Shown here: positions 54,697 through 64,000 of the stretch, piece after piece
How the letters are laid out: each line of letters begins with the position of its first letter
Numbering within the stretch: the stretch's first letter is position 1
Assembly (NCBI GenBank): GCA_003584705.1
Contig: AP018536.1
Span: 3,596,001 to 3,660,000 of the forward strand
Direction: 5' to 3'
Source: Lachnospiraceae bacterium GAM79
GTDB lineage: Bacteria > Bacillota > Clostridia > Lachnospirales > Lachnospiraceae
Length of the DNA stretch: 64,000 bases
Position numbers and translations under genes: made by a program
The notes under the pieces: model-generated
Databases searched by the model: none
What the model saw: only the letters and a program-made list of their open reading frames with translations
Told to the model about the DNA's origin: nothing

Positions 54697-54863
54697 AGTA
54701 GCCCCGGCTGGGTGTAAGAATAAGCAGTGCCGTAAGCAGACGTCGGTACCATAGCGTCCCAAGGGACGCATTGCGAGGGTACTTTCCTCACTTATGTACC
54801 GCTACGCTCTGCGATAGAGCACGAGCGTGCCGCGTTTCTTACCCCAGCCGAGGCTACGGGGAA
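54697..54863 (-). repeat. 167-bp structured element downstream of dnaJ
   Basis: The ends are inverted: GTAGCCCCGGCTGGG and TAAGAA on the left pair with TTCTTA and CCCAGCCGAGGCTAC on the right. Inside are the perfect hairpin GCGTCCC-AA-GGGACGC, GCTCT with AGAGC, GAGG with CCTC, GCACG with CGTGC, and a stem GGTAC with GTACC that encloses two hairpins. No protein is encoded. It could be a mobile repeat or a non-coding RNA; I do not recognise a known RNA family. Confidence 0.6.
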
Positions 54864-54879
54864 TTTTATTTATTAACTT

Positions 54880-56061
54880 TTACTTCCAAAACTTTTTCTT
54901 CTTGCCGTCCCTGGAGTCATTCTCCCTGGACTCTCCCTCTCCGCTTTCCGTTGCTTTCTTCACAGCATTCAGGGAATCTCCGGTCAGTACATCGAACTGC
55001 TTTAGCAGTTCCTTTGCTTCCGGTTTCAACTTGTCGGGAGTCTGAACCACCAGTGTTACATAATGGTCACCGCGGACATCCTTATTTCTCCAGGAAGGAA
55101 CACCCTTGCCGCGCAGACGGATCTTGGTGTCAGTCTGGGTTCCGGCCTTTACATCATATACCACCTTGCCGTCTACCGTATCGATCAGCACTTCGCCGCC
55201 CAATGCCGCTACTGCAAAAGAAATAGGTACGGTAGAGAAAATATCGAAATCCTGTCTCTGGAAGATAGGATGACGACCTACGATCACTTCTACCAGCACA
55301 TCGCCTCTGGGGCCACCGTTGACACCCGGTTCACCCAGTCCCGGCATACGGGTAGACTGTCCGTTGTCGATACCTGCGGGAATATCCACCGCATAACGTT
55401 TCTTCATAGGAATATATCCGGTACCACGGCAATCCGGGCATTTGTCCTTGATCACCTTACCGGTACCCTGACAGTCGGGACAGGTCTGTACATTACGCAC
55501 AGTACCGAAGAAAGACTGCTGGGTAAATACCACCTGACCCTTACCACCACACTTGGTACAGGTCTCAGGGCTGGTTCCTGGCTTCGCACCGGAGCCGTTA
55601 CAGGTCTTACAGGTTTCCTTTACCGTAAGATCGATCTCTTTCTTGCAGCCGAAAACTGCCTCTTCAAAAGTGATATGAACACTGGTACGGATGTTGGCAC
55701 CTTTCATGGGGCCGTTATTTCTGGCACCTCTGCTTCTGCCGCCGCCAAAGATATCTCCGAAAATATCTCCGAAAATGTCTCCAAAATCAGCTCCATTGAA
55801 ATCGAAACCACCGGCGCCGCCTGCACCACCGTCAAATGCCGCATGACCATACTGATCATACTGGCGTCTCTTCTCGGGATCACTCAGCACGGCATAAGCC
55901 TCGGAAGCTTCTTTAAACTTCTGTTCTGCCTCCTTGTCTCCGGGGTTCATGTCGGGATGGTATTTTTTCGCCAGTACACGGTATGCTTTTTTAATTGCAG
56001 CATCATCTGCATTCTTATCTACACCGAGGACCTCGTAATAGTCTCTCTTCTGCTCTGCCAT
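54880..56061 (-). CDS. dnaJ: Chaperone DnaJ
   Basis: This 393-residue co-chaperone stimulates the ATPase of DnaK. The J domain has HPD at 35-37, a Gly/Phe-rich segment covers about 75-115, four zinc repeats of the type CxxCxGxG lie between 150 and 215 (for example CKTCNGSG and CPDCQGTG), and the C-terminal substrate-binding part follows. It is the last gene of the hrcA operon, separated from dnaK by 138 bases with a hairpin. Confidence 0.97.
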   Translation of the reverse strand: MAEQKRDYYEVLGVDKNADDAAIKKAYRVLAKKYHPDMNPGDKEAEQKFKEASEAYAVLSDPEKRRQYDQYGHAAFDGGAGGAGGFDFNGADFGDIFGDIFGDIFGGGRSRGARNNGPMKGANIRTSVHITFEEAVFGCKKEIDLTVKETCKTCNGSGAKPGTSPETCTKCGGKGQVVFTQQSFFGTVRNVQTCPDCQGTGKVIKDKCPDCRGTGYIPMKKRYAVDIPAGIDNGQSTRMPGLGEPGVNGGPRGDVLVEVIVGRHPIFQRQDFDIFSTVPISFAVAALGGEVLIDTVDGKVVYDVKAGTQTDTKIRLRGKGVPSWRNKDVRGDHYVTLVVQTPDKLKPEAKELLKQFDVLTGDSLNAVKKATESGEGESRENDSRDGKKKKFWK

Positions 56062-56098
56062 TTTTGCACCTCTGTCATTTAAATCTAAAAACGGTTAT

Positions 56099-56128
56099 GC
56101 ACAGGGCACGCTTCCGCATACCCTGTGC
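56099..56128 (-). other. Hairpin between dnaK and dnaJ
   Basis: GCACAGGG pairs perfectly with CCCTGTGC. There is no adjacent T-run, so it may be an mRNA processing or stability signal that lowers dnaJ relative to dnaK. Confidence 0.5.
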
Positions 56129-56199
56129 CGCCTGTTATCACAATCACTGTTACACAGCATTTACTGTTATACCACGGATTGCTCTGTTTGTGAAGTTAT

Positions 56200-58098
<1,899 letters not shown>

Positions 58099-58153
58099 TT
58101 ATTCTCTGTTTTCATTTTATAGTTTCTATTTTCAAAAATATGTGATAATCAAA

Positions 58154-58747
58154 TTATTGAACAACGCCTACCATGCTATGTCTTACGACCATGTCATGGT
58201 ATGTGTAACCCTTCTGGAGTTCCTGGGCTACGACACCGGATTCATACTCATCGCTCTCCACCTGCATCACTGCGTTGTGAAGATTCGGGTCGAATTCCTG
58301 TCCGACCGCCTCGATGGGTTTTACACCGATGTTCTCAAGTTCTGTCATCAGCTGTTTGTAGATGCGGTTCATACCGTCTACAAAAGGATCTTCTTTGGAT
58401 TCCTCGGGAACCGTTGCCAGACCTCTTTCAAAATTATCCACTACCGGAAGGATCTTCTCGATCACACTCTTGGCACCGGTATCGAACATTGCCTGTTTTT
58501 CTTTGTCAGTTCTCTTACGGAAGTTCTCGAACTCCGCCATCTGACGTTTTACTCTGTCTTCCAGCTGATCGATCTTCTCCTTGTAGGAATCTTCCTTTTT
58601 GTTCAGCTTTGCCTGCTTCTTTGCTGCCTTTTTGTCTTCCTTGCTCACGGGTTCCTCATCTTCTGTCTCTTCTTCCTTCAGTTCTTCGGCATCTGAAAGA
58701 TCCTGTTCCATTTCTTCCTCTAATATTTCTTTTTCCTGATCTGCCAT
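58154..58747 (-). CDS. grpE: Nucleotide exchange factor GrpE
   Basis: This 197-residue protein has a long acidic/basic N-terminal coiled coil and the GrpE core with FENFRKRTDKEKQAM, LPVVDNFERGL and the final GYTYHDMVVRHSMVGVV. The ATG at 58747 follows GGAAAG; a frame reaching 58795 would overlap the end of hrcA and is not used. It lies 25 bases after hrcA. Confidence 0.95.
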   Translation of the reverse strand: MADQEKEILEEEMEQDLSDAEELKEEETEDEEPVSKEDKKAAKKQAKLNKKEDSYKEKIDQLEDRVKRQMAEFENFRKRTDKEKQAMFDTGAKSVIEKILPVVDNFERGLATVPEESKEDPFVDGMNRIYKQLMTELENIGVKPIEAVGQEFDPNLHNAVMQVESDEYESGVVAQELQKGYTYHDMVVRHSMVGVVQ

Positions 58748-58772
58748 TCTTACTTTCCTTTCTGGAATCTGT

Positions 58773-59801
58773 CTATTCTTTGCGGTAAAGGTCATCCAAC
58801 TGGTTCTGCACCGTCCGCAGCGTTCCTATGACCTTGTCATAATCCATTCTCTTGGGACCTATGATTCCTATGGTTCCCTTCATGCCTTCGCCTAATTCAT
58901 AAGTAGCGGTCACGACACTGCAGTCCTTCATGCCCTGCACCGGTGTCTCGTCTCCGATGTACACCTGGATACCTGTGCTGCCCTCGTCTGCCAGGGATTC
59001 CTGGATCAGACCGCCTAACTGCTGCTTCTCCTCGAAAGCATTGATCAGTTCACTTGCCTTGGACTGATCTGCCAGTTCCGGATACCGGAAAATATTGTTG
59101 GCACCGCTGGTGTAAATCTCCAGGTCCTCGTCTGCCTTGATGGCATCCGCCACAGCATCGATCACCTCACTGACGATCTCACTGTGGATTCCGGCCTGCT
59201 GCTTCATTGCTGCGATCATTCCCAGATTGATCTCCTCCATGGACAATCCATTGAGGTGGGTATTCAACAGAATGTTCAGCTTCAGCAGTGTCTCATCATC
59301 CAGTTCCTGATTCACCGCCAGGATATTGTTCTTGATCACATTACCTTCGGCAACGATGACCGCCAGAATCTGTCCGGCATCCACCCGGGACAGCTGGATG
59401 AACTTTACCTTGTTGCGATGTACCTGCGGAGCACTGATCATGGTGGCGTATTGTGTGTTCTGAGCCAGGGTCTTCACCACCTGTTTTAACAGGTTCTCCA
59501 GCTTATCCTGCCTCTCTAAGAGCATATCCTTCATCTCATTGACTTCCTGCTCTCTGGTGGCCATCATGGTATCCACATAGAAGCGATATCCCTTATCGGA
59601 AGGAATTCTTCCTGCGGAAGTGTGCGGCTGTATGATATAACCCATCTCTTCCAGATCCGCCATCTCATTACGAATGGTCGCCGAGCTTAAATTCAGATCT
59701 GTGTATTTTGAAATGGTCCTGCTGCCTACCGGCTCTCCCGTTTCCAAGTAGTTCCGGATAATGGCTTGCAATATAATCGTTTTTCTGTCATCCAATTGCA
59801 T
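58773..59801 (-). CDS. hrcA: Heat-inducible transcription repressor HrcA
   Basis: This 342-residue repressor has an N-terminal winged helix with GEPVGSRTISKYTDLNLSSATIRNEMADLE and the conserved middle segment YIIQPHTSAGRIPSDKGYRFYV. The ATG at 59801 is preceded by GGGAG. An ATG at 59834 lies inside the CIRCE operator and is therefore rejected. HrcA controls its own operon by binding that operator, helped by GroE in known systems. Confidence 0.96.
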   Translation of the reverse strand: MQLDDRKTIILQAIIRNYLETGEPVGSRTISKYTDLNLSSATIRNEMADLEEMGYIIQPHTSAGRIPSDKGYRFYVDTMMATREQEVNEMKDMLLERQDKLENLLKQVVKTLAQNTQYATMISAPQVHRNKVKFIQLSRVDAGQILAVIVAEGNVIKNNILAVNQELDDETLLKLNILLNTHLNGLSMEEINLGMIAAMKQQAGIHSEIVSEVIDAVADAIKADEDLEIYTSGANNIFRYPELADQSKASELINAFEEKQQLGGLIQESLADEGSTGIQVYIGDETPVQGMKDCSVVTATYELGEGMKGTIGIIGPKRMDYDKVIGTLRTVQNQLDDLYRKE

Positions 59802-59823
59802 TCCATCACTCCCTTTGGGATTA

Positions 59824-59850
59824 TTAGCACTCATCTAAAAGGAGTGCTAA
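59824..59850. promoter_or_regulatory. CIRCE operator
   Basis: A perfect TTAGCACTC (59824-59832), nine-base spacer, GAGTGCTAA (59842-59850) inverted repeat, the HrcA binding site, lies between the promoter and hrcA. Confidence 0.97.
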
Positions 59851-59864
59851 CATCTTCTTACCCT

Positions 59865-59893
59865 AAAATAGCACTACAGGGTATTATTGTCAA
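59865..59893 (-). promoter_or_regulatory. Sigma-A promoter of hrcA-grpE-dnaK-dnaJ
   Basis: A perfect TTGACA (59888-59893) and TATTTT (59865-59870) are 17 bases apart on the minus strand, directly upstream of the CIRCE operator. Confidence 0.85.
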
Positions 59894-59933
59894 CTGATTT
59901 TCCGGAAAATAATTCTAAACAAACTATTAAAAA

Positions 59934-60000
59934 AAACTATTCAGAGCCTCATTCGCCAAATACAGATTCTTGTGCAAGCACAAATCTGTACTTGGCTCAT
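59934..60000 (+). repeat. Interspersed ACTATTCAGA repeat, copy 9 (one arm)
   Basis: The left arm AAACTATTCAGAG is followed by ATTCGCCAA and a long hairpin TACAGAT, TTGTGC, GCACAA, ATCTGTA, closed by TTGGC. Compared with other copies GCAAAA/TTTTGC has become GCCAA/TTGGC on both sides, so pairing is kept. The right outer arm is absent. Confidence 0.75.
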
Positions 60001-60009
60001 CGTATACAC

Positions 60010-60043
60010 AAAAAGGACCGGCACTATTTCAGTACCAGTCCTG
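60010..60043 (-). terminator. Terminator overlapping the end of the DUF2142-like gene
   Basis: The minus strand has AGGAC and TGGTACT pairing with AGTGCCG and GTCCT, followed by five T. The TAG stop codon (60024-60026) is within the loop side of the hairpin, so the coding end and terminator overlap. Confidence 0.7.
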
Positions 60044-61436
60044 TCTCCAGATATACGGGAAGTGCCCGTACATATACCATATCTATTGTGCCTCCGACAA
60101 GGATCAGAAAACATATCGCAACCCCTGTATTCACCAGCCACCGGGGAAAGGTTCTGCCTTTGATCTTCAGTTCCGAAAGTTTTTGAATTCCTTTTATCAT
60201 ATAATACATCAGGGGGAGCAGCGCTGGGAGCAGGTACCGTCCCTGATTCTGATAATCCGTGGTGTATGCATAATAAATCGTCAGAAATACCGGCATAAAA
60301 ATGCAATAAAGCATATTAATATGGAAGAACCATTCTCTTCCGGATATTTTGCGACGCTTCTTATAGCAGATCACATACAGAAGGCTTCCCGCGGTGCCAA
60401 GCACAAAAAATGCTTTATACGCCCGATACAGCCAGATGCTTCCGTAGATGGACATGGAGCCGAAAGCCGCCACGAAGCTGTGGAACAGACCGGACAGTGT
60501 GTAGCGTTCCCGGAACATTTCCAGCACCGTATAACCCATGGACTGATAAGTCTGCATGGTCAGCGGATTGACACTCTCCACCGCATATTGGATCGCCATC
60601 TTTTCCCGGGTGGCCAGTCCCAGCAGATCTCCGTCCAGAACGATATAACTGCGGATGAACCACCAGCCGATCCCCGCCAGAACTACTCCGGCGATCAGAC
60701 AGCCGTATTTCAGCATATTCTTCCAGTCATAGAAATAGCCGCCGTTTTCCTTCTTCTGCAAAAAGGACAACAGAAAGAGTAAAATGCAGCTTACGATATA
60801 TCCGTAAGCATTATAATAAGAAAGAGCACACAGAATAATACCACCGCTCATCCACAGACTGTTGCGGAGATTTATACCATCCTGATATACGCATACCAGA
60901 GCATATACCATCATGGCCGTGGATAACATACAGCAGGAATCCGTATTCACATAAGTGTGCAGGAACAATCCCTCCGGCAGGTACGTTACTGCAAAGCAGA
61001 ACAGCCAACGGAATCGGTCATCCCGGAACACTCTTTTTCCAATCAAATATACCACTACTGCCATCAGCAGGCCAAAGGTTACGTTCACCAGTCTTGCGGT
61101 ATAGAGCAGTACCACTTCCGATTCCGTAAACAGGCTCACAAAGCGCATGAGATATCCCTGCACGATATAGGGAAATACGTTATACAGAGCATAGGAAAAT
61201 CCGTAGGCCGGAATCCGCACCTCTTCCTCCCATCCCGTAGGGATCTTCCCATACTTGCAGATAAACTGCGGGATCAGATATCTCGCATGTTCATCCGGCG
61301 GATTACCATACAGCGGCGGTGTGTTGGCCAGCGGCTGCAACAGTGCAAGTGTAAGTGCCAGTGCCAGGAATCCCAACAGATATAATGTAAAAATAATCTT
61401 TTCTGATTTTTTCTGCATTCTGTCATCCTTTAACAT
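60024..61436 (-). CDS. DUF2142-like polytopic membrane protein, probable glycosyltransferase
   Basis: This 470-residue protein has about eleven membrane helices. After the first helix it reads NPPDEHARYLIPQFICKYGK, a pattern I associate with the DUF2142 family of predicted GT-C transferases. The D-E pair would bind the sugar donor. It has no clear partner genes. An ATG at 61418 is an alternative start. Confidence 0.7.
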   Translation of the reverse strand: MLKDDRMQKKSEKIIFTLYLLGFLALALTLALLQPLANTPPLYGNPPDEHARYLIPQFICKYGKIPTGWEEEVRIPAYGFSYALYNVFPYIVQGYLMRFVSLFTESEVVLLYTARLVNVTFGLLMAVVVYLIGKRVFRDDRFRWLFCFAVTYLPEGLFLHTYVNTDSCCMLSTAMMVYALVCVYQDGINLRNSLWMSGGIILCALSYYNAYGYIVSCILLFLLSFLQKKENGGYFYDWKNMLKYGCLIAGVVLAGIGWWFIRSYIVLDGDLLGLATREKMAIQYAVESVNPLTMQTYQSMGYTVLEMFRERYTLSGLFHSFVAAFGSMSIYGSIWLYRAYKAFFVLGTAGSLLYVICYKKRRKISGREWFFHINMLYCIFMPVFLTIYYAYTTDYQNQGRYLLPALLPLMYYMIKGIQKLSELKIKGRTFPRWLVNTGVAICFLILVGGTIDMVYVRALPVYLETGLVLK

Positions 61437-61452
61437 TTTTATAGATACGAAG

Positions 61453-61482
61453 ACCCCAAAGTGGTAAATTCAACTTTGGGGC
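61453..61482. repeat. Inverted repeat upstream of the DUF2142-like gene
   Basis: CCCCAAAGT and ACTTTGGGG are perfect inverted nine-mers around twelve bases. It lacks a T-run in either direction and lies within 20 bases of the next gene, so it may be an operator or a weak terminator. Confidence 0.5.
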
Positions 61483-61486
61483 CTGG

Positions 61487-61637
61487 TAAACTATTCAGAC
61501 CCTATTCGCAAAACCGCACCTTCGGTGCTTTCCTTTTGCTCATAGGGTTACTTCGTAATATAAAAATAAGTATATATCCTTATGAATGCAAGCATTCAAC
61601 GTATATATACTTATTTTTTATTACTCTGAATAGTTTA
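61487..61637 (+). repeat. Interspersed ACTATTCAGA repeat, long copy 10
   Basis: Perfect 13-base arms TAAACTATTCAGA (61487-61499) and TCTGAATAGTTTA (61625-61637) enclose two side arms. The first has CCCTAT and GCAAAA pairing with TTTTGC and ATAGGG around the hairpin GCACC-TTC-GGTGC. The second has GTAATA and a 15-bp A/T stem ending in GAATGCAAGCATTC. The linker includes GGTTACTTCG. The TAA of the neighbouring gene (61635-61637) is in the right arm. Confidence 0.9.
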
Positions 61638-62114
61638 TATGTAGAAGCTTCCGGTGATCTCTTTGTTCATTACATAGTAAACCATGTTCTCTTCGGGCTT
61701 TACATACAGCTCTACGCTGGTCAGGTCAGCTGCCTTCTGCTTCAGATCGTATTTCCATACGTCCTTGGCGATCTTCAGCAGTTCTTCCTGAGAGTAGGAC
61801 TTTCCACCGAACTGAACGCTGATCTCACTCTTTAACTCTGTCTTCTTGGCTACGGGCTTCTTAGCCTCTGCCTTTGCAGGTGCTGCCTTCTTGGTCTCTT
61901 TCTTAACTGTTTCCTTCTTGGCTGCAGGCTTCTTAACCTCTGCCTTTACAGGTGCTTTTTCTTCTGCCTTTGCTACAGGGGCCTTCTCAGCTTCCTTCAC
62001 AGCGGTCTTGGTTTCTGTCTTAACTGGAGTTGTCGGTGCTGCTTTCTTAACTTCTGCCTTAGGTGCTTCCACTTTAGCTGCTACAGGTGCTACAGTTTTC
62101 TTAACTACTGCCAT
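61635..62114 (-). CDS. Lys/Ala-rich protein with DUF6465-like C-terminal domain
   Basis: This 159-residue protein has an N-terminal tail of about 95 residues made almost only of Lys, Ala, Pro, Glu, Val and Thr, with repeated KKAAP, KKPAAKKE and KAEAKKP units resembling histone H1-like tails. The last 60 residues form a small domain (VQFGGKSYSQEELLKIAKDVW) that I associate with DUF6465 of Clostridia. The tail could bind nucleic acid; this is inference. AGGGAG precedes the ATG, and the stop codon is inside a repeat arm. Confidence 0.75.
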   Translation of the reverse strand: MAVVKKTVAPVAAKVEAPKAEVKKAAPTTPVKTETKTAVKEAEKAPVAKAEEKAPVKAEVKKPAAKKETVKKETKKAAPAKAEAKKPVAKKTELKSEISVQFGGKSYSQEELLKIAKDVWKYDLKQKAADLTSVELYVKPEENMVYYVMNKEITGSFYI

Positions 62115-62161
62115 GTTACCGTCTCCCTTCTGTACGAATCATGTACAAAAAACATTTTCAT
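62105..62161 (-). CDS. Possible 18-codon leader peptide before the Lys/Ala-rich protein gene
   Basis: After GAGGAG an ATG opens a frame of 18 codons beginning MKMFFVHDSYRR. Its TAG stop overlaps the start of the next gene by ten bases, which would allow translational coupling. It is too short to judge by composition. Confidence 0.35.
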   Translation of the reverse strand: MKMFFVHDSYRRETVTWQ

Positions 62162-62200
62162 TCTCCTCACAAGTACCGTATTTCGGCGCTCGATAAGGGT

Positions 62201-62229
62201 AGTGTATTCCTTTTCCCTATAATTGTCAA
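62201..62229 (-). promoter_or_regulatory. Promoter of the Lys/Ala-rich protein gene
   Basis: A perfect TTGACA (62224-62229) and TACACT (62201-62206) are 17 bases apart on the minus strand. The -35 box abuts the end of uppP, and the leader is about 80 bases long. Confidence 0.75.
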
Positions 62230-62232
62230 CTG

Positions 62233-63144
62233 TTATGCGAATACCAGAAAGTACAGCAATACGATAATACCCAGCACAATACGATACCATCCAAAGACTT
62301 TAAAGTCATGCTTTTTGATATATCCCATCAGGAAACGAAGTACGAACAGGGATACAATGAAGGATATCACTGTACCGACCAGCAGGCAGGCAAGCTCCAT
62401 TCCCGTGAATGCAAATCCGAACTTCAATACCTTCAGAAGACTCGCTCCAAACATAACGGGAATCGCCAGAAAGAAGGTAAATTCCGCTGCCACCGTTCTC
62501 GATATACCAATCATAATAGCACCCAGGATCGTAGCTCCGGAGCGGGATGTTCCGGGCAGTGCCGCAGCCACCAGTTGGCAGAAACCGATGATCAATGCAT
62601 CTCTGTAGGTCAACTGTGACAGTGTTGTGGTGGTAGGTACACGATTCTTGTTCCAGTTCTCGATCACGATAAACAATACACCGACCAGTACCAGCATAAC
62701 TGCTACCACGATGACCTGGACCGTTACTCCACTGGTTCCGATCTCTTTTTTGAAGGCTTCGCTCACCGCATCATCAAACAGCAGGCCGTAAACGACCGCA
62801 GGGATACATGCTACAACGATCTTCACCCACATCCAGAAAGCATCCATGCTCAGTGCCACATTTCCTACCGTAAAATCTTTTTTAGATCTTACAATACCAC
62901 CTTTTTTTGTCTGCTGATTTTTCTTCATATAAAAAGGCCAGATCTTGTTCCAGAACAGAACGACTACCGCCAGGATAGCTCCCAACTGAATGACAACATC
63001 AAACATATCGAAGAAACCTTCACTGGTCTCCTGAAAGGGAATCAGACGCTCCACCAGGATCAGATGTCCTGTGCTGCTGATGGGCAGCCACTCGGTGATG
63101 CCCTCCACGATACCGTAGATAATTGCCTTGATAATTTCTAACAT
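62233..63144 (-). CDS. uppP: Undecaprenyl-diphosphatase UppP (BacA)
   Basis: This 303-residue membrane enzyme recycles undecaprenyl diphosphate, the carrier for wall and surface glycans, and raises bacitracin tolerance. GITEWLPISSTGH at residues 15-27 and the later loop ALPGTSRSGATILGAI are the two catalytic motifs. Eight or so helices are visible. The ATG at 63144 follows AGGAG; the frame upstream overlaps the patatin-like gene. It may serve the many lipid-linked sugar enzymes in this window. Confidence 0.96.
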   Translation of the reverse strand: MLEIIKAIIYGIVEGITEWLPISSTGHLILVERLIPFQETSEGFFDMFDVVIQLGAILAVVVLFWNKIWPFYMKKNQQTKKGGIVRSKKDFTVGNVALSMDAFWMWVKIVVACIPAVVYGLLFDDAVSEAFKKEIGTSGVTVQVIVVAVMLVLVGVLFIVIENWNKNRVPTTTTLSQLTYRDALIIGFCQLVAAALPGTSRSGATILGAIMIGISRTVAAEFTFFLAIPVMFGASLLKVLKFGFAFTGMELACLLVGTVISFIVSLFVLRFLMGYIKKHDFKVFGWYRIVLGIIVLLYFLVFA

Positions 63145-63187
63145 TTTGTTTCTCCTATCTTTTTTATTTTCTGACGAATCAGAGCTT

Positions 63188-64000
63188 TTATTTTTCCAGA
63201 TATGCCAGCAGATCTTCATAGCAGTTCTCTGCTTCCTGATAGCCCTCTTCATATAATGCGATCAGTTTGTCCTTGTCTTTCTCTATCCGTCCCACATCAC
63301 TCTTCTTATGAGGTCTGATCACGAAAGCCTGACCGTTTTTCTCCTGTCTGTCAATATAGTCCAGGCACTCGTTATAACGGACATGTCGGTCTGCCATGAG
63401 TTCATATACTTTAGGATATTTCAGGTATCTGAGTTTTATGAGTCCCAGCTGTGACGCAGATGCGGGCTTTCTCACGAATCCCACCTCTTTGGTCATGACC
63501 AGGATGTTCTTCCGGTTGCCGTCCAGAATAGATTTCTCCAGAGGAATGGCATCGCTGATGCCACCATCCAGATACAGCTTCCCATCGATCTTCACATTCC
63601 GTGCCACCAGCGGCAGGGATGCGGATGCCCGGATCTTGTCGATATCCTTGCGGATATCACGGACACGCAGATACTCCGGCTGTCCCGTCTCGATGTTGGT
63701 CACCACGCTGTAGGCCTTGCCAGGATATTTTTCAAAGGTATCGTAATCATACGGATACAGGTAATCCGGAATCAGGTGATAACAGAAATCCACATTGAAC
63801 AAATCTCCGCTGGTCAATAAGCTTTCCAGGCTGCAATACCGTCTCGTATCCAAATAATCCACACTGACACTCAGCGCCCGTCCCTTTTGTCTGGACAGGT
63901 AGCTGCACATATGGCATGCACCGGCGGATACTCCGTAGATGTGGGAAAAATCAATTCCCTTTTCCGTAAAAAAGTCCAGTACGCCGGCGGTGTATACACC
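63188..64000 (-). CDS. Patatin-like phospholipase, 5' end outside the window
   Basis: The frame is open to the window edge, giving 270 residues of a longer protein. Near the edge it reads TAGVLDFFTEKGIDF and then GVSAGA, the nucleophile elbow with the catalytic serine. The catalytic Asp is likely in KLYLDGGISDAIPLEK, the D-G-G motif of patatins. The C-terminal part is helical and charged, as in bacterial proteins of the YchK/DUF6363 type. It would hydrolyse lipid acyl esters, though the substrate is unknown. It lies 43 bases upstream of uppP. Confidence 0.9.
   Translation of the reverse strand, partial: GVYTAGVLDFFTEKGIDFSHIYGVSAGACHMCSYLSRQKGRALSVSVDYLDTRRYCSLESLLTSGDLFNVDFCYHLIPDYLYPYDYDTFEKYPGKAYSVVTNIETGQPEYLRVRDIRKDIDKIRASASLPLVARNVKIDGKLYLDGGISDAIPLEKSILDGNRKNILVMTKEVGFVRKPASASQLGLIKLRYLKYPKVYELMADRHVRYNECLDYIDRQEKNGQAFVIRPHKKSDVGRIEKDKDKLIALYEEGYQEAENCYEDLLAYLEK

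Noticed and set aside
59802..59834. Upstream ATG for hrcA
   Set aside because: The codon lies inside the CIRCE operator and lacks a ribosome-binding site; GGGAG precedes the ATG at 59801.

Overview
The window looks like a chromosomal segment of a flagellated Gram-positive anaerobe of the Clostridia, most likely Lachnospiraceae (Roseburia-like). This is inferred from gene content and order: an mbl-flgF-flgG cluster as in Bacillus (mbl-flhO-flhP), tandem type III glutamine synthetases, IreB, RNase J, an hrcA-grpE-dnaK-dnaJ operon under CIRCE, and LplB/LplC/LplA-type sugar uptake with YesM/YesN control. No prophage, insertion sequence or CRISPR array is visible. Nearly all genes lie on the minus strand; only an HPr-like gene and two tandem glycosyltransferase genes are on the plus strand.

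Layout. 1-3000: flagellar rod genes and mbl. 3000-8000: uvrB-uvrA. 8060-9180: a Fic/VbhA-type toxin-antitoxin module between two 86-bp direct repeats. 9196-21655: an eight-gene carbohydrate operon (two permeases, binding lipoprotein, GH43, sensor kinase, AraC-type response regulator, an 887-aa putative glycosidase, GH1). 21826-21897: tRNA-Gln(CUG). 22000-23723: a GT-C type membrane glycosyltransferase. 23866-28532: two paralogous type III glutamine synthetases. 28609-41203: the Bacillus-like block ireB-ruvX-DUF1292-(RNase J-YlbF)-short MltG-like-trmR-trhP, split by two plus-strand glycosyltransferase genes and a truncated membrane-protein remnant, with mtaB and an HPr-like gene upstream. 41688-44072: cysteine desulfurase and thiI. 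44228-54537: eight tightly coupled genes from one strong promoter (O-antigen-ligase-like, YhgE/Pip, small acidic membrane protein, second YhgE/Pip, glycosyltransferase, unknown exported protein, prmA, rsmE). 54880-59801: heat-shock operon. 60024-64000: DUF2142-like membrane protein, DUF6465-like Lys/Ala-rich protein, uppP and a patatin-like protein cut by the window edge.

Themes. tRNA modification genes recur (mtaB, thiI with its sulfur donor, trmR with trhP, the last two probably acting on the same wobble uridine). At least six intact large polytopic glycosyltransferase or ligase genes, plus one fragment, sit among housekeeping genes and point to elaborate surface glycans.

The most unusual signal is not a protein. 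A family of about ten interspersed, strongly structured repeats occupies intergenic spaces. Its ends are inverted copies of ACTATTCAGA, and its inner stems differ in sequence between copies while keeping their pairing. It sometimes supplies the stop codon of the adjoining gene. Two further repeat families (31647/38628, and 54697-54863) and the Fic-flanking direct repeats add to this picture. All fold and repeat statements were made by eye.
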